A stretch of 64,000 nucleotides of DNA, taken from the NCBI RefSeq assembly GCF_037975245.1, contig NC_092576.1, forward strand, positions 10,477,111 to 10,541,110, written 5' to 3'. Shown in pieces: positions 1 to 40,676 of the stretch (positions are counted from its first letter, which is position 1; every line of letters starts with the position of its first letter). The notes below the pieces were generated by a model that saw only the letters and a program-made list of their open reading frames with translations, made no database searches and had not been told where the DNA came from. The stretch comes from Apostichopus japonicus (lineage: Eukaryota; Echinodermata; Holothuroidea; Aspidochirotida; Stichopodidae). The position numbers and the translations under genes were made by a program.

Positions 1-59
1 GTTTTGTCTTGGTGACATATTTTGCCTTACTCTAGAGATCAAACATGATTCTAACCAAC

Positions 60-66
60 TATATAA

Positions 67-139
<73 letters not shown>
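60..139. repeat. (TA)n microsatellite
   Basis: Alternating TA with occasional A or G interruptions. Simple-sequence DNA with no coding content. Confidence 0.95.
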
Positions 140-141
<2 letters not shown>

Positions 142-670
142 AACTTACCAGTTATTGATATTTCTTTCTCTTTTATGTAATCGGCTCAATTCAGCTTAAG
201 GGATTTTGCAAGACACTAAGACAGACTAAAACTACTACAATGATACATTTTTCTTTCCAATAATTAAAATCGAATTCTGAGTACACATATTAAATTGTAA
301 ACCATATATTAAGAAATTGAATCAAACAAATAAGATCTGAGTGGTAATTGTTTTAACAAATTATACGTTTACACAAACCATATAGTATATATACTCTGAG
401 TATATGATGCTCTCCTTTTCCATCTGTCTTTCATAAATTAATAACTACATTTTCTGAATAAAAGATACCCATAAATATATATATATATACAGAGAGAGAG
501 ATAGAGCACTTTAATCTTCGGTCCCACTGGGATATTATTCTGGTATTTTAATTTTCAATAATCCATACCAATTATTTACTTACTTGTCTGTTTAAATATG
601 TACTACATTAGTTACAACGATGTCTGAGTATAGACTAGTACCTTTATTACATTGTCAATAGATATCTGTC
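140..670. other. AT-rich non-coding stretch
   Basis: No credible exon, RNA gene or repeat unit seen on either strand, apart from a short TA/GA tract near 475-505. It lies beyond the 3' end of the minus-strand receptor gene. Confidence 0.5.
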
Positions 671-1130
671 CTTATTAAACCAATCATCTCTTTGCATTCC
701 TTACTAAACCAATCATCTCTTTGCATTCCTTACTAAACCAATCATCTCTTGCATTCCTTACTAAACAAATCATCTCCTTGCATTCCTTACTAAACAAATC
801 ATCTCTTGCATTCCTTACTAAACAAATCATCTCCTTGCATTCCTTACTAAACCAATCAACTCTTTTCATTCCCTACTAAACCAATCATCTCTTTGTATTC
901 CTTACTAAACCAATCATCTCCTTGCATTCCTTACTAAACCAATTATCTCTTTGCATTTCTTACTAAACCAATCATCTCTTTTCATTCCCTACTAAACCAA
1001 TAATCTCTTTGTATTCCTTACTAAACCAATCATCTCTTTGTATTCCTTACTAAACCAATCATCTCTTCTCATTCCTTACTAAACCAATCATCTCTTTGCA
1101 TTCCTTACTAAAGCAATCAACTCTTACCTC
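671..1130. repeat. 29-bp minisatellite, about 15 units
   Basis: The unit is roughly TAAACCAATCATCTCTTTGC plus ATTCCTTAC. Units differ by single substitutions and one-base deletions, so no reading frame persists. It begins about 110 bp beyond the poly(A) signal candidate of the receptor gene. Short ORFs here are translations of the repeat. Confidence 0.93.
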
Positions 1131-1242
1131 AATTTTTCTTGCTTCCATTGTTGATATAGTCGAGAAGGACAAGCCAAATTATCAAAAGACGAACGGGAAC
1201 ATATAATAAAATAACCAAACATATATTAATAAAATCTAAATA

Positions 1243-1248
1243 TTTAAT
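1243..1248 (-). promoter_or_regulatory. Candidate poly(A) signal ATTAAA of the REJ-like gene
   Basis: ATTAAA on the minus strand about 50 nt beyond the stop codon at 1298-1300. It is a common variant hexamer and is plausibly placed, but it is one short motif in AT-rich DNA. Confidence 0.4.
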
Positions 1249-1297
1249 CCTTTGTTGATTCAACCGAATTTGTCAGATAATGTATTTATCAATGACG

Positions 1298-32021
<30,724 letters not shown>

Positions 32022-32039
32022 TTCCCGGAGAAAAATCAT

Positions 32040-33190
32040 AGACTGAGATATATATTTCGTTCAAGTGCTGATTACATGTAATGTCCCGAGATCTGCTCTA
32101 GTCATTATTGACATAGTATATCACTATAGTTAAGTGTGCATTACATTGATGCGGGTTGATTCCCATTGAACTGTTCTCCGAATCAGTTCATCAGTCATTT
32201 TTAGTCACCAAAGGCAAGGCAAATATGACATCCCATAATGCCGAGCAGTATGTATTGTAAAATTTATTGATTAGGTAATTGTAACCCATTTGATCGTAAT
32301 GAATCGCAATTATAAAACAGTTGGCTTTTTTAGCAACATTGGCTTTTTTAAGAACATTTTCAAAAACATAAAATGACGAGATAAAGATATAAGTTTTGCC
32401 GTGTTGGAACCGTTTAACTATTTGGTTGAAGCTGAATTAGGGTTTGATTAACGGTCTACGGTGCGCTTATTGCAAAATAATGCACTCGCGCTATTTTCTT
32501 TAACATTATCAGTAGCGCACTCCGAGAAGCCAATTGTTTATTTCAGTCTGCAAAAGTCCTATTAATAAAAGTCCAGATGTTATATATACACCTTTTGCTT
32601 GCAACGTAAGTTACTATAGCAGTCTTTTCTATGGCAAAATTACCGAATACAGTAATAATTACTGGGTAATATTTTTTTTGTTTTTTTTGTTTTTGTTTGA
32701 TGAGTGTAAACCTGTGTTCAAAAACACAGTAAATATTAGTTAGATGTCACGAAGATGACTAGATCACTTTACCCTATCTCAATACTTTACTGTGAACAAA
32801 CGTAACGTTTTGTTCTTTCGTTTTGAAGAGATCCATCCTGTCTGAAAGGCTTCCAATTAGGTTTTCCGTTTTCTTCTTCATGCAAATTTTGTGTTAACTT
32901 CAGACAAATATCCCTGATTTCACGAATTATGACGCGTGGCCCTTGTTTCGTTGGCACAAAACACCTTCGTGGGGGTTCGAGGTTTGTCCCCACAGAATTA
33001 ATATTTTTATTTGAAACGATACATTCTATAGGTTATTTTTTAGGCTTGAAATTATTGGTCTCTTATGAAATCTACTCGTATACGATTTTGCTCATAACCA
33101 CTTTTCATGGTTTGTGTTTGGTCGATAAAGGGACTATCTACATCCTCACACCCGGCTGCGTACGTGCCTGAGCAGGCAATTCACTCAGAG
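32040..33190. other. Upstream flank of the receptor gene with duplicated intron sequence
   Basis: 32040-32550 presumably holds the promoter; no clear TATA box is seen. 32560-33170 is the diverged partner of 28913-29165, so it derives from duplicated intron sequence. The ORFs at 32787-32993 and 32929-33171 overlap antisense and are not supported. Confidence 0.55.
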
Positions 33191-33192
33191 GT

Positions 33193-33370
33193 TACAGTTA
33201 CTACTGTAAATCTTAACGTTTTGTACCAATAGTAAATAATGGACTGTGCTCACAAATCTGATAAATCGGTAGCATGTGCTATTAGGTTTACAGTAAGAAC
33301 TGAGGTTATGTGTAATCCCAACAAAACACTAACTACTGAATGTGTTTGGATCACACATATCACAAATGTG
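33193..33370. repeat. Half-copy of the 14372-14628 fold-back repeat
   Basis: Shares GTTACTACTG, AATCTTAA.GTTTTGTACCA, GATAAATCGGTAGC and CAGTAAGAACTGA with that element, then diverges past the centre. Confidence 0.8.
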
Positions 33371-33523
33371 ATGACCTGTTATTGACATCGTGCACGACAT
33401 TCGCTAGAACATTGTCAAACGTGGAATAATTAATTCTCTTATTTGTGTCTTCGCAAATGCTAATGTAGCCATGGCCGGAATCTTTGGTTTGTATAATAGA
33501 TTAATTTCCATAGAAATATAATT

Positions 33524-34135
33524 TTAAGACGTCTCCAACTGTTTTATTAAGTTAACAACGAATTCGTTGATTTGAATAGCGTCATAACCAATGTCTTTCT
33601 TCACTTGTTTTAGAATGTTTGCAACTGTCGTATTTTGTACTGCCTGTAGGTCAGAAATATTAAGTTGTGAGGTTTTGGAGAATGCATACCGGTAATGTCC
33701 AAAAGATGGAATATCCACTGATTGCCCGAGAACCAAGACAAAAGCTCTGTGAAAGGTCAAACTAAATGATCAGCATCAAAATGTTTGCATTGGTTAGCCA
33801 TTGGATGATTTGTCGATGGAGGATTTACGATACCAGCGTGGACATCATCGAGCCAACACTGGTAATCGAGTGCAATTTCGTAGACTCTCTCAAGTAGTTT
33901 AATTTGTAGAAACTCCCCATCGCGATCCCATATTGAATGATTATATTTTACTGAGCTGATTTGGGAAATTTTGAGATATTCGATGACATCGTCAGAAAAT
34001 CCATTTTCCATTAAATCGGTTTACACATAGAAACATGCGTTAGTTGACAGATTTCTACTTTCCACGATTAATGTAGGTACTTCATATTCTGCTGTATGTA
34101 CTCCATATATATTTATTTCCAAAATAGAGATAAAA
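33524..34135 (-). pseudogene. Truncated paralogue of receptor exon 1
   Basis: Minus-strand pieces align in order with exon 1: VPTLIVESRNLSTNACF (exon 1 IPTLELEKRNLTTGSCF), then LLERVYEIALDYQCWLDDV, then FHRAFVLVLGQSVDIPSFGH and FVVNLIKQLET. Defects: no usable start, an in-frame TAA just after ..ACFYV near 34020, a frameshift near 33760, and loss of the last ~90 residues. The parent lies 1.5 kb away in the same orientation, so it is a local duplicate, not a retrocopy. Confidence 0.85.
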
Positions 34136-34696
34136 AAAAAAGACGTATACCAAAATCATTTTGCTATCGTCAAGAACCCACCACGTGTCGACCAGCAGAT
34201 CAAATAGAAGAAGGACTACCGATTCATTAATCATAAACGATTATGCAGCATATCTTGAATGGCATATGAATTTGTACATTAAATATAAAGATTAACAGAT
34301 CAAGTTGATATTTTGTGTTTCTTTGCTTTCTAACAGCAACTAATTACATTCCTATTTTGTCATCCATTGCCACCAAGGATTTCTGACACCATCATTACAG
34401 GACGCGCTGTTCTTAATATATGTTGATTTAACTAATATGGGATGGAAAGAGCTGTTCTCAGTTTTCAGAAATGAAAGCGAGAATCTGTTAATCATAGTTA
34501 TTAAATATAATGCTACTTGTAACACGATCGGGCTAATCGCTCGTCGAGATGTTTGTTCTTGACAACTCCCTTTGTTAGTACAACCTTTATATATTGTTTA
34601 CAGTTGGCGATGATTCAAAATGATTGTAGTCCAGAGACCACACAGATTATTGCCTGATGTCTGAAAATGCATAAGCACACAATCATTCAAGGGCAA
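34136..34696. other. Intergenic, nothing recognised
   Basis: AT-rich DNA between the pseudogene and the palindromic element. Confidence 0.5.
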
Positions 34697-34702
34697 ATCC
34701 TC
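34697..34702. repeat. Left target-site duplication ATCCTC
   Basis: Six bases directly before the AG terminus; identical to 43575-43580. Confidence 0.85.
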
Positions 34703-34758
34703 AGTAGTGTATAGACCCATACCGGGGCACAAGGGGGACCCGATATAGGACGTCAAGT

Positions 34759-34988
34759 GGGACCGGAACTAGGGCAAAATGGACAGTGGGGACCGGAACT
34801 AGGGCAAAATGGACAGTGGGGACCGGAACTAGGGCAAAATGGACAGTGGGGACCGGAACTAGGGCAAAATGGACAGTGGGGACCGGAACTAGGGCAAAAT
34901 GGACATTGGGGACCGGAACTAGGGCAAAATGGACATTGGGGACCCGAACCAGGGCAAAATGGACAGTGGGGACCCAAACTAGGGCATT
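34759..34988. repeat. Left-arm subterminal 30-bp repeats, 8 units
   Basis: Exact 30-bp spacing of GGACCGGAACTAGGGCAAAA plus TGGACAGTGG; the last unit is partial. Variants GACATT and CCCGAACC occur toward the inside. Confidence 0.97.
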
Positions 34989-35077
34989 TCTGGAAAATGA
35001 GAACAAAAGCGATGTGTTGTACAGTTTTTTTTTATTCGAGTGCATCACAGCATATCTTCACATCAAACAAGAAAATA

Positions 35078-35218
35078 TATTGAACAAAAGGATAAGTCAA
35101 TAGTGGCTTTAGTGACAATAACAATAGCGACTCGTCCGTTAGGTAGGATATTGATTTCTGTTTGAGGCAAACAATTACTAACCCCTAAGATCATCGTCCG
35201 TTAGCTATTTTCGCGCTC
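35078..35218. repeat. Subterminal segment also present in the loop
   Basis: AGTCAATAGTGGCTTTAGTG and GACTCGTCCGTTAGGTAGGA recur, about 90 per cent alike and in the same orientation, at 39096-39231. They recur inverted at 42999-43139. Confidence 0.9.
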
Positions 35219-35313
35219 AGTACACAATGAAACTCAATGTTCTCCTTTTGGGTCTTAACCGTTCCTTTAGGATATATTTTGTGTGGTACAGTAATGTAGC
35301 GAGGGGACGAATT

Positions 35314-35553
35314 TTACAAAAAATTTAGTACACAATTATATACAAACACACTAGCTACATATGAGAAAAACACTGTATTGAATATTGAAAGGTATCCAAC
35401 ATCAGCACGACACTTTTCTAAACTCGTTAAAGTCAAAATAGATTTACCTAAAAGTTTCACTTGATCTGAAACGTTAGCACCGAACAGTTCATGAAACGTC
35501 ACTTTGTAAATAATAAAATTAAAAAAAGATAAAAGATGCATCGCTAAACACAT
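35314..35553 (-). CDS. Small ORF, 79 aa, unknown (left arm)
   Basis: The ATG-started frame is identical in the right arm (42664-42903). It reads MCLAMHLLSFFNFIIYKVTF, a middle LGKSILTLTSLEKCRADVG, and a hydrophobic end that could be a membrane segment. No family recognised. It is downstream of the zinc-finger gene on the same strand. Confidence 0.35.
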   Translation of the reverse strand: MCLAMHLLSFFNFIIYKVTFHELFGANVSDQVKLLGKSILTLTSLEKCRADVGYLSIFNTVFFSYVASVFVYNCVLNFL

Positions 35554-35835
35554 TTCATAAAATGTATGTCAATTTAAGTAAACACTTCATTTAAAATAAA
35601 TAAACACATAAAATCATGCATGATTATGTTTAGAACAACAACTTGGTAAGCACATGAAATAGTGAACATTGAAATGATCAATCGTTAAAGATATGGATTG
35701 ATAAAATAATATACATCTTGGTCATTACGGTGAACGTCATCGGTAAACCTTCCAACGATATCCGCCATACGTTGTCCACGGTTGTTATTTCTTTCTTCAG
35801 ATCGATCGTATAGTCACCCACGTCTCTCTGACAAC

Positions 35836-36324
35836 TTACACATCGTTGTCATCGTCCTCCTCATCATCATTTTCGTATTTGTTCTTCAGTCCATGATGTA
35901 ATATCTTAGACATTTCCTTATTGAGTTCGAGCAAGTGCATCCAAGTCTCCACAGCATCATACGTGCGTTCACCATCCTCGTCATCGTGATCGGCACCACC
36001 ATCATCCTCACTGCTACTACTGCCAGTACCGTCTGATGTTTCAATCGGCTCATCCGAACTATTTTGTTCATTACTTCCCTCAGTATCCACCAGGTCATCG
36101 TCCTCTTCACTGCGGTCATCGGTCGAATCACTTTCACGATGTTTGCATTTCACGCCGACACGACGCGTATTCACATAACGATCTCTATTTCCATTCACAC
36201 TGTCATCCTCGCTTTTAGTTACCATCGCCGCCTTTTGATTACTAGGGTGAATGATGGATTCGTGTCGACGAAGATTGAACTGACGGTTAAATCCTTTATT
36301 GCATATTTTACAACGAAATCTCAT
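35836..36324 (-). CDS. C2H2 zinc-finger / acidic protein, 162 aa (left arm)
   Basis: One C2H2 finger at residues 3-26 (RFRCKICNKGFNRQFNLRRH; spacing C-x2-C-x12-H-x4-H) right after the initiator Met. Then come basic residues, a long Asp/Glu/Ser-rich region (about 70-120), a short helix (TWMHLLELNKEMSKILHHGL) and a final acidic tail. Presumably a nuclear DNA-binding regulator with an acidic activation or chromatin-interacting region. Single fingers usually need basic flanks or dimerisation to bind DNA. It is not one of the core Polinton proteins. Its upstream region is the 142-bp repeat array. The right-arm copy differs by Asp to Gly near the C-terminus. Confidence 0.75.
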   Translation of the reverse strand: MRFRCKICNKGFNRQFNLRRHESIIHPSNQKAAMVTKSEDDSVNGNRDRYVNTRRVGVKCKHRESDSTDDRSEEDDDLVDTEGSNEQNSSDEPIETSDGTGSSSSEDDGGADHDDEDGERTYDAVETWMHLLELNKEMSKILHHGLKNKYENDDEEDDDNDV

Positions 36325-36410
36325 CTTGAGGGTGTGTACTCTTTTGTGTCATTCGACGCAATGAGAGCTATTAAACAAAAATGTGAATGATATACTTTTT
36401 GAATATATCA

Positions 36411-36922
36411 ATATGAGCACATGCTCAATTGCTCATCTAAACGACTCTTTTTTGCTCACGGTGTGCTCTTTTGCTCTTTGAGTCACTCCTTTTGTGCTCG
36501 CGTGCTCATCACATGAACCACATCATGCGTTTTTGTTTTGTTGCTAATTCTAATATGAGCACATGCTCAATTGCTCATCTAAACGACTCTTTTTTGCTCA
36601 CGGTGTGCTCTTTTGCTCTTTGAGTCACTCCTTTTATGCTCGCGCGCTCATCACATGAACTACATCATGCGTTTTTGTTTTGTTGCTAATTCTAATATGA
36701 GCACATGCTCAATTGCTCATCTAAACGACTCTTTTTTGCTCACGGTGTGCTCTTTTGCTCTTTGAGTCACTCCTTTTGTGCTCGCGTGCTCATCACATGA
36801 ACCACATCATGCGTTTTTGTTTTGTTGCTAATTCTAATATGAGCACATGCTCAATTGCTCATCTAAACGACTCTTTTTTGCTCACGGTGTGCTCTTCGAG
36901 TCACTCATTTTGTGCTCATATT
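36411..36922. repeat. 142-bp tandem repeat array, 3.6 units (left arm)
   Basis: Unit starts at 36413, 36555, 36697 and 36839. Each unit carries many TGCTC/GAGCA pentamers, some paired as GAGCACATGCTC. It ends 87 bp upstream of the zinc-finger start codon, so it occupies that gene's promoter region. Confidence 0.95.
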
Positions 36923-37114
36923 TAAAAAATGATATAATCCACGGTAAAGGTTCCAGTGAAAATAATATCGTATGAATCCACGGAACTTGCTTCGAAGGTC
37001 CGACAAAGGGAAGAGAGAAAGTATCCCGGTAAATGAATCCGATTGGTCTATGTGTATCAAGTTTTATGTCGTGTACGTGGCACAGGCGAAAGGCCCTCCA
37101 GTATTGGGGGCTAA

Positions 37115-37378
37115 TCAAGCCTGCTCGTGCAATGTATCAGCCAAAAACGCATCGACTTGGTTACTTTTCAGCCATGACGCACTTTTCCCGATCAAAAATT
37201 TGGCACAAAGTGAGACTGTCCTACCTAACCACTGTTTGTATACCCCCAATACTTTATCAAGTTCTAATGGAGCACCTTCCTCCCCGAAGACTATTTGACC
37301 TTCTGCCCCCTTTACCCCTCTTTGAAAATGATCGATCGGGACCATTGTCTGCCAACAGCCTAAGATTCCAACACACAC
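37115..37378 (-). CDS. Small ORF, 87 aa, unknown (left arm)
   Basis: Reads MCVGILGCWQTMVPIDHFQR, then GAPLELDKVLGVYKQWLGRT, ending DAFLADTLHEQA. Composition is protein-like and the frame is kept in both arms. An antisense ORF overlaps it. No family recognised. It lies upstream of the 142-bp array on the same strand as the zinc-finger gene. Confidence 0.35.
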   Translation of the reverse strand: MCVGILGCWQTMVPIDHFQRGVKGAEGQIVFGEEGAPLELDKVLGVYKQWLGRTVSLCAKFLIGKSASWLKSNQVDAFLADTLHEQA

Positions 37379-37540
37379 AATGAGGCATTATCGATACTTG
37401 GGTGAGACTTGGCATGTACTAATGTGCACATATATGCAGTGTATATAGTGTATTTGTATAACACTGTGTGAGCTATAGGCACAACGCATGAGACCATCGT
37501 AACCCATGTTTGGATCATCCTTATTTTGGATAACTGGCTC

Positions 37541-37726
37541 GCTTCTCGGCCTTTTGGCTAAGATCATGTGTAGTATCTGTTCTTTTCGGGAATGGTGATG
37601 CACACCTGACGATGATCACACAGTCACAGTCCCGATGCAAGGGGACTGGGGTTAGAAGCGGATCAGTCGTTCAGTAGTTTGGTTTTCGTGCCCAGGTTCT
37701 TTCCTGGGCGACTTTTTCTTAAAAAG
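37541..37726 (+). ncRNA. U2 snRNA-derived insertion, 186 bp (left arm)
   Basis: The first ~45 nt match the U2 5' domain (GCTTCTCGGCCTTTTGGCTA, then AGATCATGTGTAGTATCTGT). This includes stem-loop I and the branch-site recognition GTAGTA, with one difference from the U2 I recall. The rest is unlike U2 but ends in GTTTGGTTTTCG followed by a GCCCAGG/CCTGGGC hairpin. It is bounded by 19-bp direct repeats TATTTTGGATAACTGGCTC at 37522-37540 and 37727-37745, as after LINE-mediated insertion. Read as a U2-headed SINE or chimeric retrocopy; expression is unknown. Confidence 0.78.
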
Positions 37727-37745
37727 TATTTTGGATAACTGGCTC

Positions 37746-37822
37746 TTATTAGCCAGGTAAGTTTTCTTTCCTAACCGCAAAGTTTTGGTTTTCACTCGTT
37801 TCCCCGTGAAACATTAGTTTGT
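37746..37822 (+). other. Stem-loop, consensus 5' splice site and Sm-like motif
   Basis: GGCTCTTATTAGCC forms a small hairpin, followed directly by CAG|GTAAGT (about 37753-37761). Some 25 nt on, AAGTTTTGG is followed by a GTTTTCAC/GTGAAAC hairpin. A splice donor then an Sm-like site before a hairpin is the order seen in spliced-leader and Sm-class RNAs. The match may be chance. Confidence 0.25.
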
Positions 37823-38142
37823 CTGTAACTTGCTATTCCCCGAAAAAGTCAACACTAACGAGATTTTTCTTTCCTAGAGTTTTCTCAGTACTACGATAGG
37901 GCGAGCATACTTTTTTTGATGTCTAAATAACGATGTTAAAATGGAACTAAGATCACCGTTAGGTCTACAATAAATTTACATTTTACTTGAGTCGTATGGT
38001 AAAATGGACCTCAAAAACACCTTTTTGTGTACAATAAAGATTGTGCTTGATGATATACACACATCGTACATTTGGATATGGTATTTTTATACGGTCCTAA
38101 GTTTAAAATAACGTAGACTATATAAAGATCTATGTATTTGGG

Positions 38143-38148
<6 letters not shown>

Positions 38149-38184
<36 letters not shown>
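38149..38184. repeat. (TA)n tract, expanded relative to the right arm
   Basis: About 36 bp here against about 13 bp at the mirror position, which shows that the arms evolve independently. Confidence 0.9.
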
Positions 38185-38187
<3 letters not shown>

Positions 38188-38775
38188 GCCTATGTTGTAA
38201 AGTATCGGAGCCTTTACATGATAGAAGAATATATAACTGAACTAGCCTAAATGTATTAAATTAACCAACCTCTTAAATTACACCAATGCCTAAATGGCCT
38301 ACCACTATAGTTAAGCCTATACATACGTTAGAAATAAATGAGACGACACAATGCATGTTTAAGGAGAGTGTTGAGTCTGCTCTTTCTGGAATATTTGATA
38401 ACCCTTTGTAGAGTCGGTTAAAAATTTAAAAAAAAAGAAAAAAAAAGTACTGATCAGCTTAAGTCTGACAAGGTCTTCGATGGTTTCTTCTTCCTCCTTA
38501 ATGTCCTCATCTACCATGGTGAGTTTCTTGGAAAATTTCGGCCAGTGTCTCTATGAAGACATTGTATTCTTTTCCCGTTATCCTCTGCTCCTTCAGGCTC
38601 CTTCTCCTGCTCCACATGCCGCAAATACCCAACGGTGGAATACAAATGCAGGCCACCGGGTGATTTAAAATTTGCGTTGGTGTTTCAAAACGTTGACAAT
38701 AAAAGACACAATATGCTCGTGCTAGCCATCTTCGAGGCTATTGCTCAAATGACGTAATCACCACAGAGACATCGT

Positions 38776-38783
38776 CTTATATA
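38776..38783 (-). promoter_or_regulatory. TATA box facing outward (left arm)
   Basis: TATATAAG on the minus strand, mirrored at 39460-39467. It is followed about 60 nt on by an ATG in good context (GAAGATGG). Suggests outward transcription of each arm. Confidence 0.45.
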
Positions 38784-38972
38784 GGGTTCCAAATGTTAAT
38801 AGCGTTTAGTGTGTACGCCACAGTGTAAGTATAGGTAATGGCTAGTTTCAAAAATACCGCCAAATCATGTAAGCACCGCCTCTTTACACATGCGCAGTAC
38901 TCACTCGTACGATGTACTTATGCAACTGATGATGTCATCCCTAAAATTGATCTAGGACTTGCAACTTTGTTT

Positions 38973-39270
38973 TATTTTCCCTTAAATATATAAAACTATC
39001 TATGCACCGTTTGACGCTATTGTACGTAAAAACATTTGTACCGCTGGCTATATGTTACACCGTGTAAAAACATCAACGAATGTGAATAGTACACGTATTG
39101 AACAAACGGATAAGTCAATAGTGACTTTAGTGACAATAACAATAGCGACTCGTCCGTTAGGTAGGATATCGATGTTTGAGGCAAACAATTACTAGCCCCT
39201 AAGATGATCGTCCGTTTGCTATATTCGCGCTGTTTATGAGACACGTTACGGTTAAGAATTTCGCGATCGG
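38973..39270. other. 298-bp loop of the palindrome
   Basis: The only non-palindromic part of the element. 39096-39231 repeats the left-arm subterminal segment 35078-35218 with about 10 per cent divergence. No ORF of note. Confidence 0.85.
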
Positions 39271-39459
39271 AAACAAAGTTGCAAGTCCTAGATCAATTTT
39301 AGGGATGACATCATCAGTTGCATAAGTACATCGTACGAGTGAGTACTGCGCATGTGTAAAGAGGCGGTGCTTACATGATTTGGCGGTATTTTTGAAACTA
39401 GCCATTACCTATACTTACACTGTGGCGTACACACTAAACGCTATTAACATTTGGAACCC

Positions 39460-39467
39460 TATATAAG
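39460..39467 (+). promoter_or_regulatory. TATA box facing outward (right arm)
   Basis: CTATATAAGACG, mirror of 38776-38783. Downstream short ORFs include one from an ATG at about 39616 (MWRRRRSLKEQRITGKEYNV, 36 aa) and one from CACCATGG at about 39726 (MVDEDIKEEEETIEDLVRLK). Both are short and unassigned. Confidence 0.45.
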
Positions 39468-40490
39468 ACGATGTCTCTGTGGTGATTACGTCATTTGAGC
39501 AATAGCCTCGAAGATGGCTAGCACGAGCATATTGTGTCTTTTATTGTCAACGTTTTGAAACACCAACGCAAATTGTAAATCACCCGGTGGCCTGCATTTG
39601 TATTCCACCGTTGGGTATTTGCGGCATGTGGAGGAGGAGAAGGAGCCTGAAGGAGCAGAGGATAACGGGAAAAGAATACAATGTCTTCATAGAGACACTG
39701 GCCGAAATTTTCCCGGAAACTCACCATGGTAGATGAGGACATTAAGGAGGAAGAAGAAACCATCGAAGACCTTGTCAGACTTAAGCTGATCAGTACTTTT
39801 TTTTTCTTTTTTTTTAAATTTTTAACCGACTCTACAAAGGGTTATCAAATATTCCAGAAAGAGCAGACTCAACACTCTCCTTAAACATGCATTGTGTCGT
39901 CTCATTTATTTCTAACGTATGTATAGGCTTAACTATAGTGGTAGGCCATTAAGGCATTGGTGTAATTTAAGAGGTTGGTTAATTTAATACATTTAGGCTA
40001 GTTCAGTTATATATTCTTCTATCATGTAAAGGCTCCGATACTTTACAACATAGGCCTGTATATATATATATTTACTCAAATACATAGATCTTTATATAGT
40101 CTACGTTATTTTAAACTTAGGACCGTATAAAAATACCATATCCAAATGTACGATGTGTGTATATCATCAAGCACAATCTTTATTGTACACAAAAAGGTGT
40201 TTTTGAGGTCCATTTTACCATACGACTCAAGTAAAATGTAAATTTATTTTAGACCTAACGGTGATCTTAGTTCCATTTTACCATCGTTATTTAGACATCA
40301 AAAAAAAGTATGCTCGCCCTATCGTAGTACTGAGAAAACTCTAGGAAAGAAAATCTCGTTAGTGTTGACTTTTCCGGGGAATAGCAAGTAACAGACAAAC
40401 TAATGTTTCACGGGGAAACGAGTGAAAACCAAAACTTTGCGGTTAGAAAAGAAAACTTACCTGGCTAATAAGAGCCAGTTATCCAAAATA

Positions 40491-40676
40491 CTTTTTAAGA
40501 AAAAGTCGCTCAGGAAAGAACCTGGGCACGAAAACCAAACTACTGAACGACTGATCCGCTTCTAACCCCAGTCCCCTTGCATCGGGACTGTGACTGTGTG
40601 ATCATCGTCAGGTGTGCATCACCATTCCCGAAAAGAACAGATACTTCATATGATCTTAGCCAAAAGGCCGAGAAGC
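40491..40676 (-). ncRNA. U2 snRNA-derived insertion (right arm)
   Basis: Mirror of 37541-37726 with the same 19-bp repeats (40472-40490 and 40677-40695). Differences: the branch-recognition region reads ATATGAAGTATCTG in place of ATGTGTAGTATCTG, and there is one change in the terminal hairpin (CCTGAGCG). The insertion therefore predates the duplication of the arm, and this copy has since lost GTAGTA. Confidence 0.78.

Noticed and set aside
37033-37383. 116-aa and 108-aa ORFs antisense to the 87-aa ORF in the element arms
   Set aside because: They overlap in three frames. The 87-aa frame is on the zinc-finger strand and has more protein-like composition, though even that is uncertain.
37541-37726. 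Functional U2 snRNA gene
   Set aside because: Only the first ~45 nt match U2; the Sm site and 3' stem-loops of U2 are replaced, and target duplications flank it.
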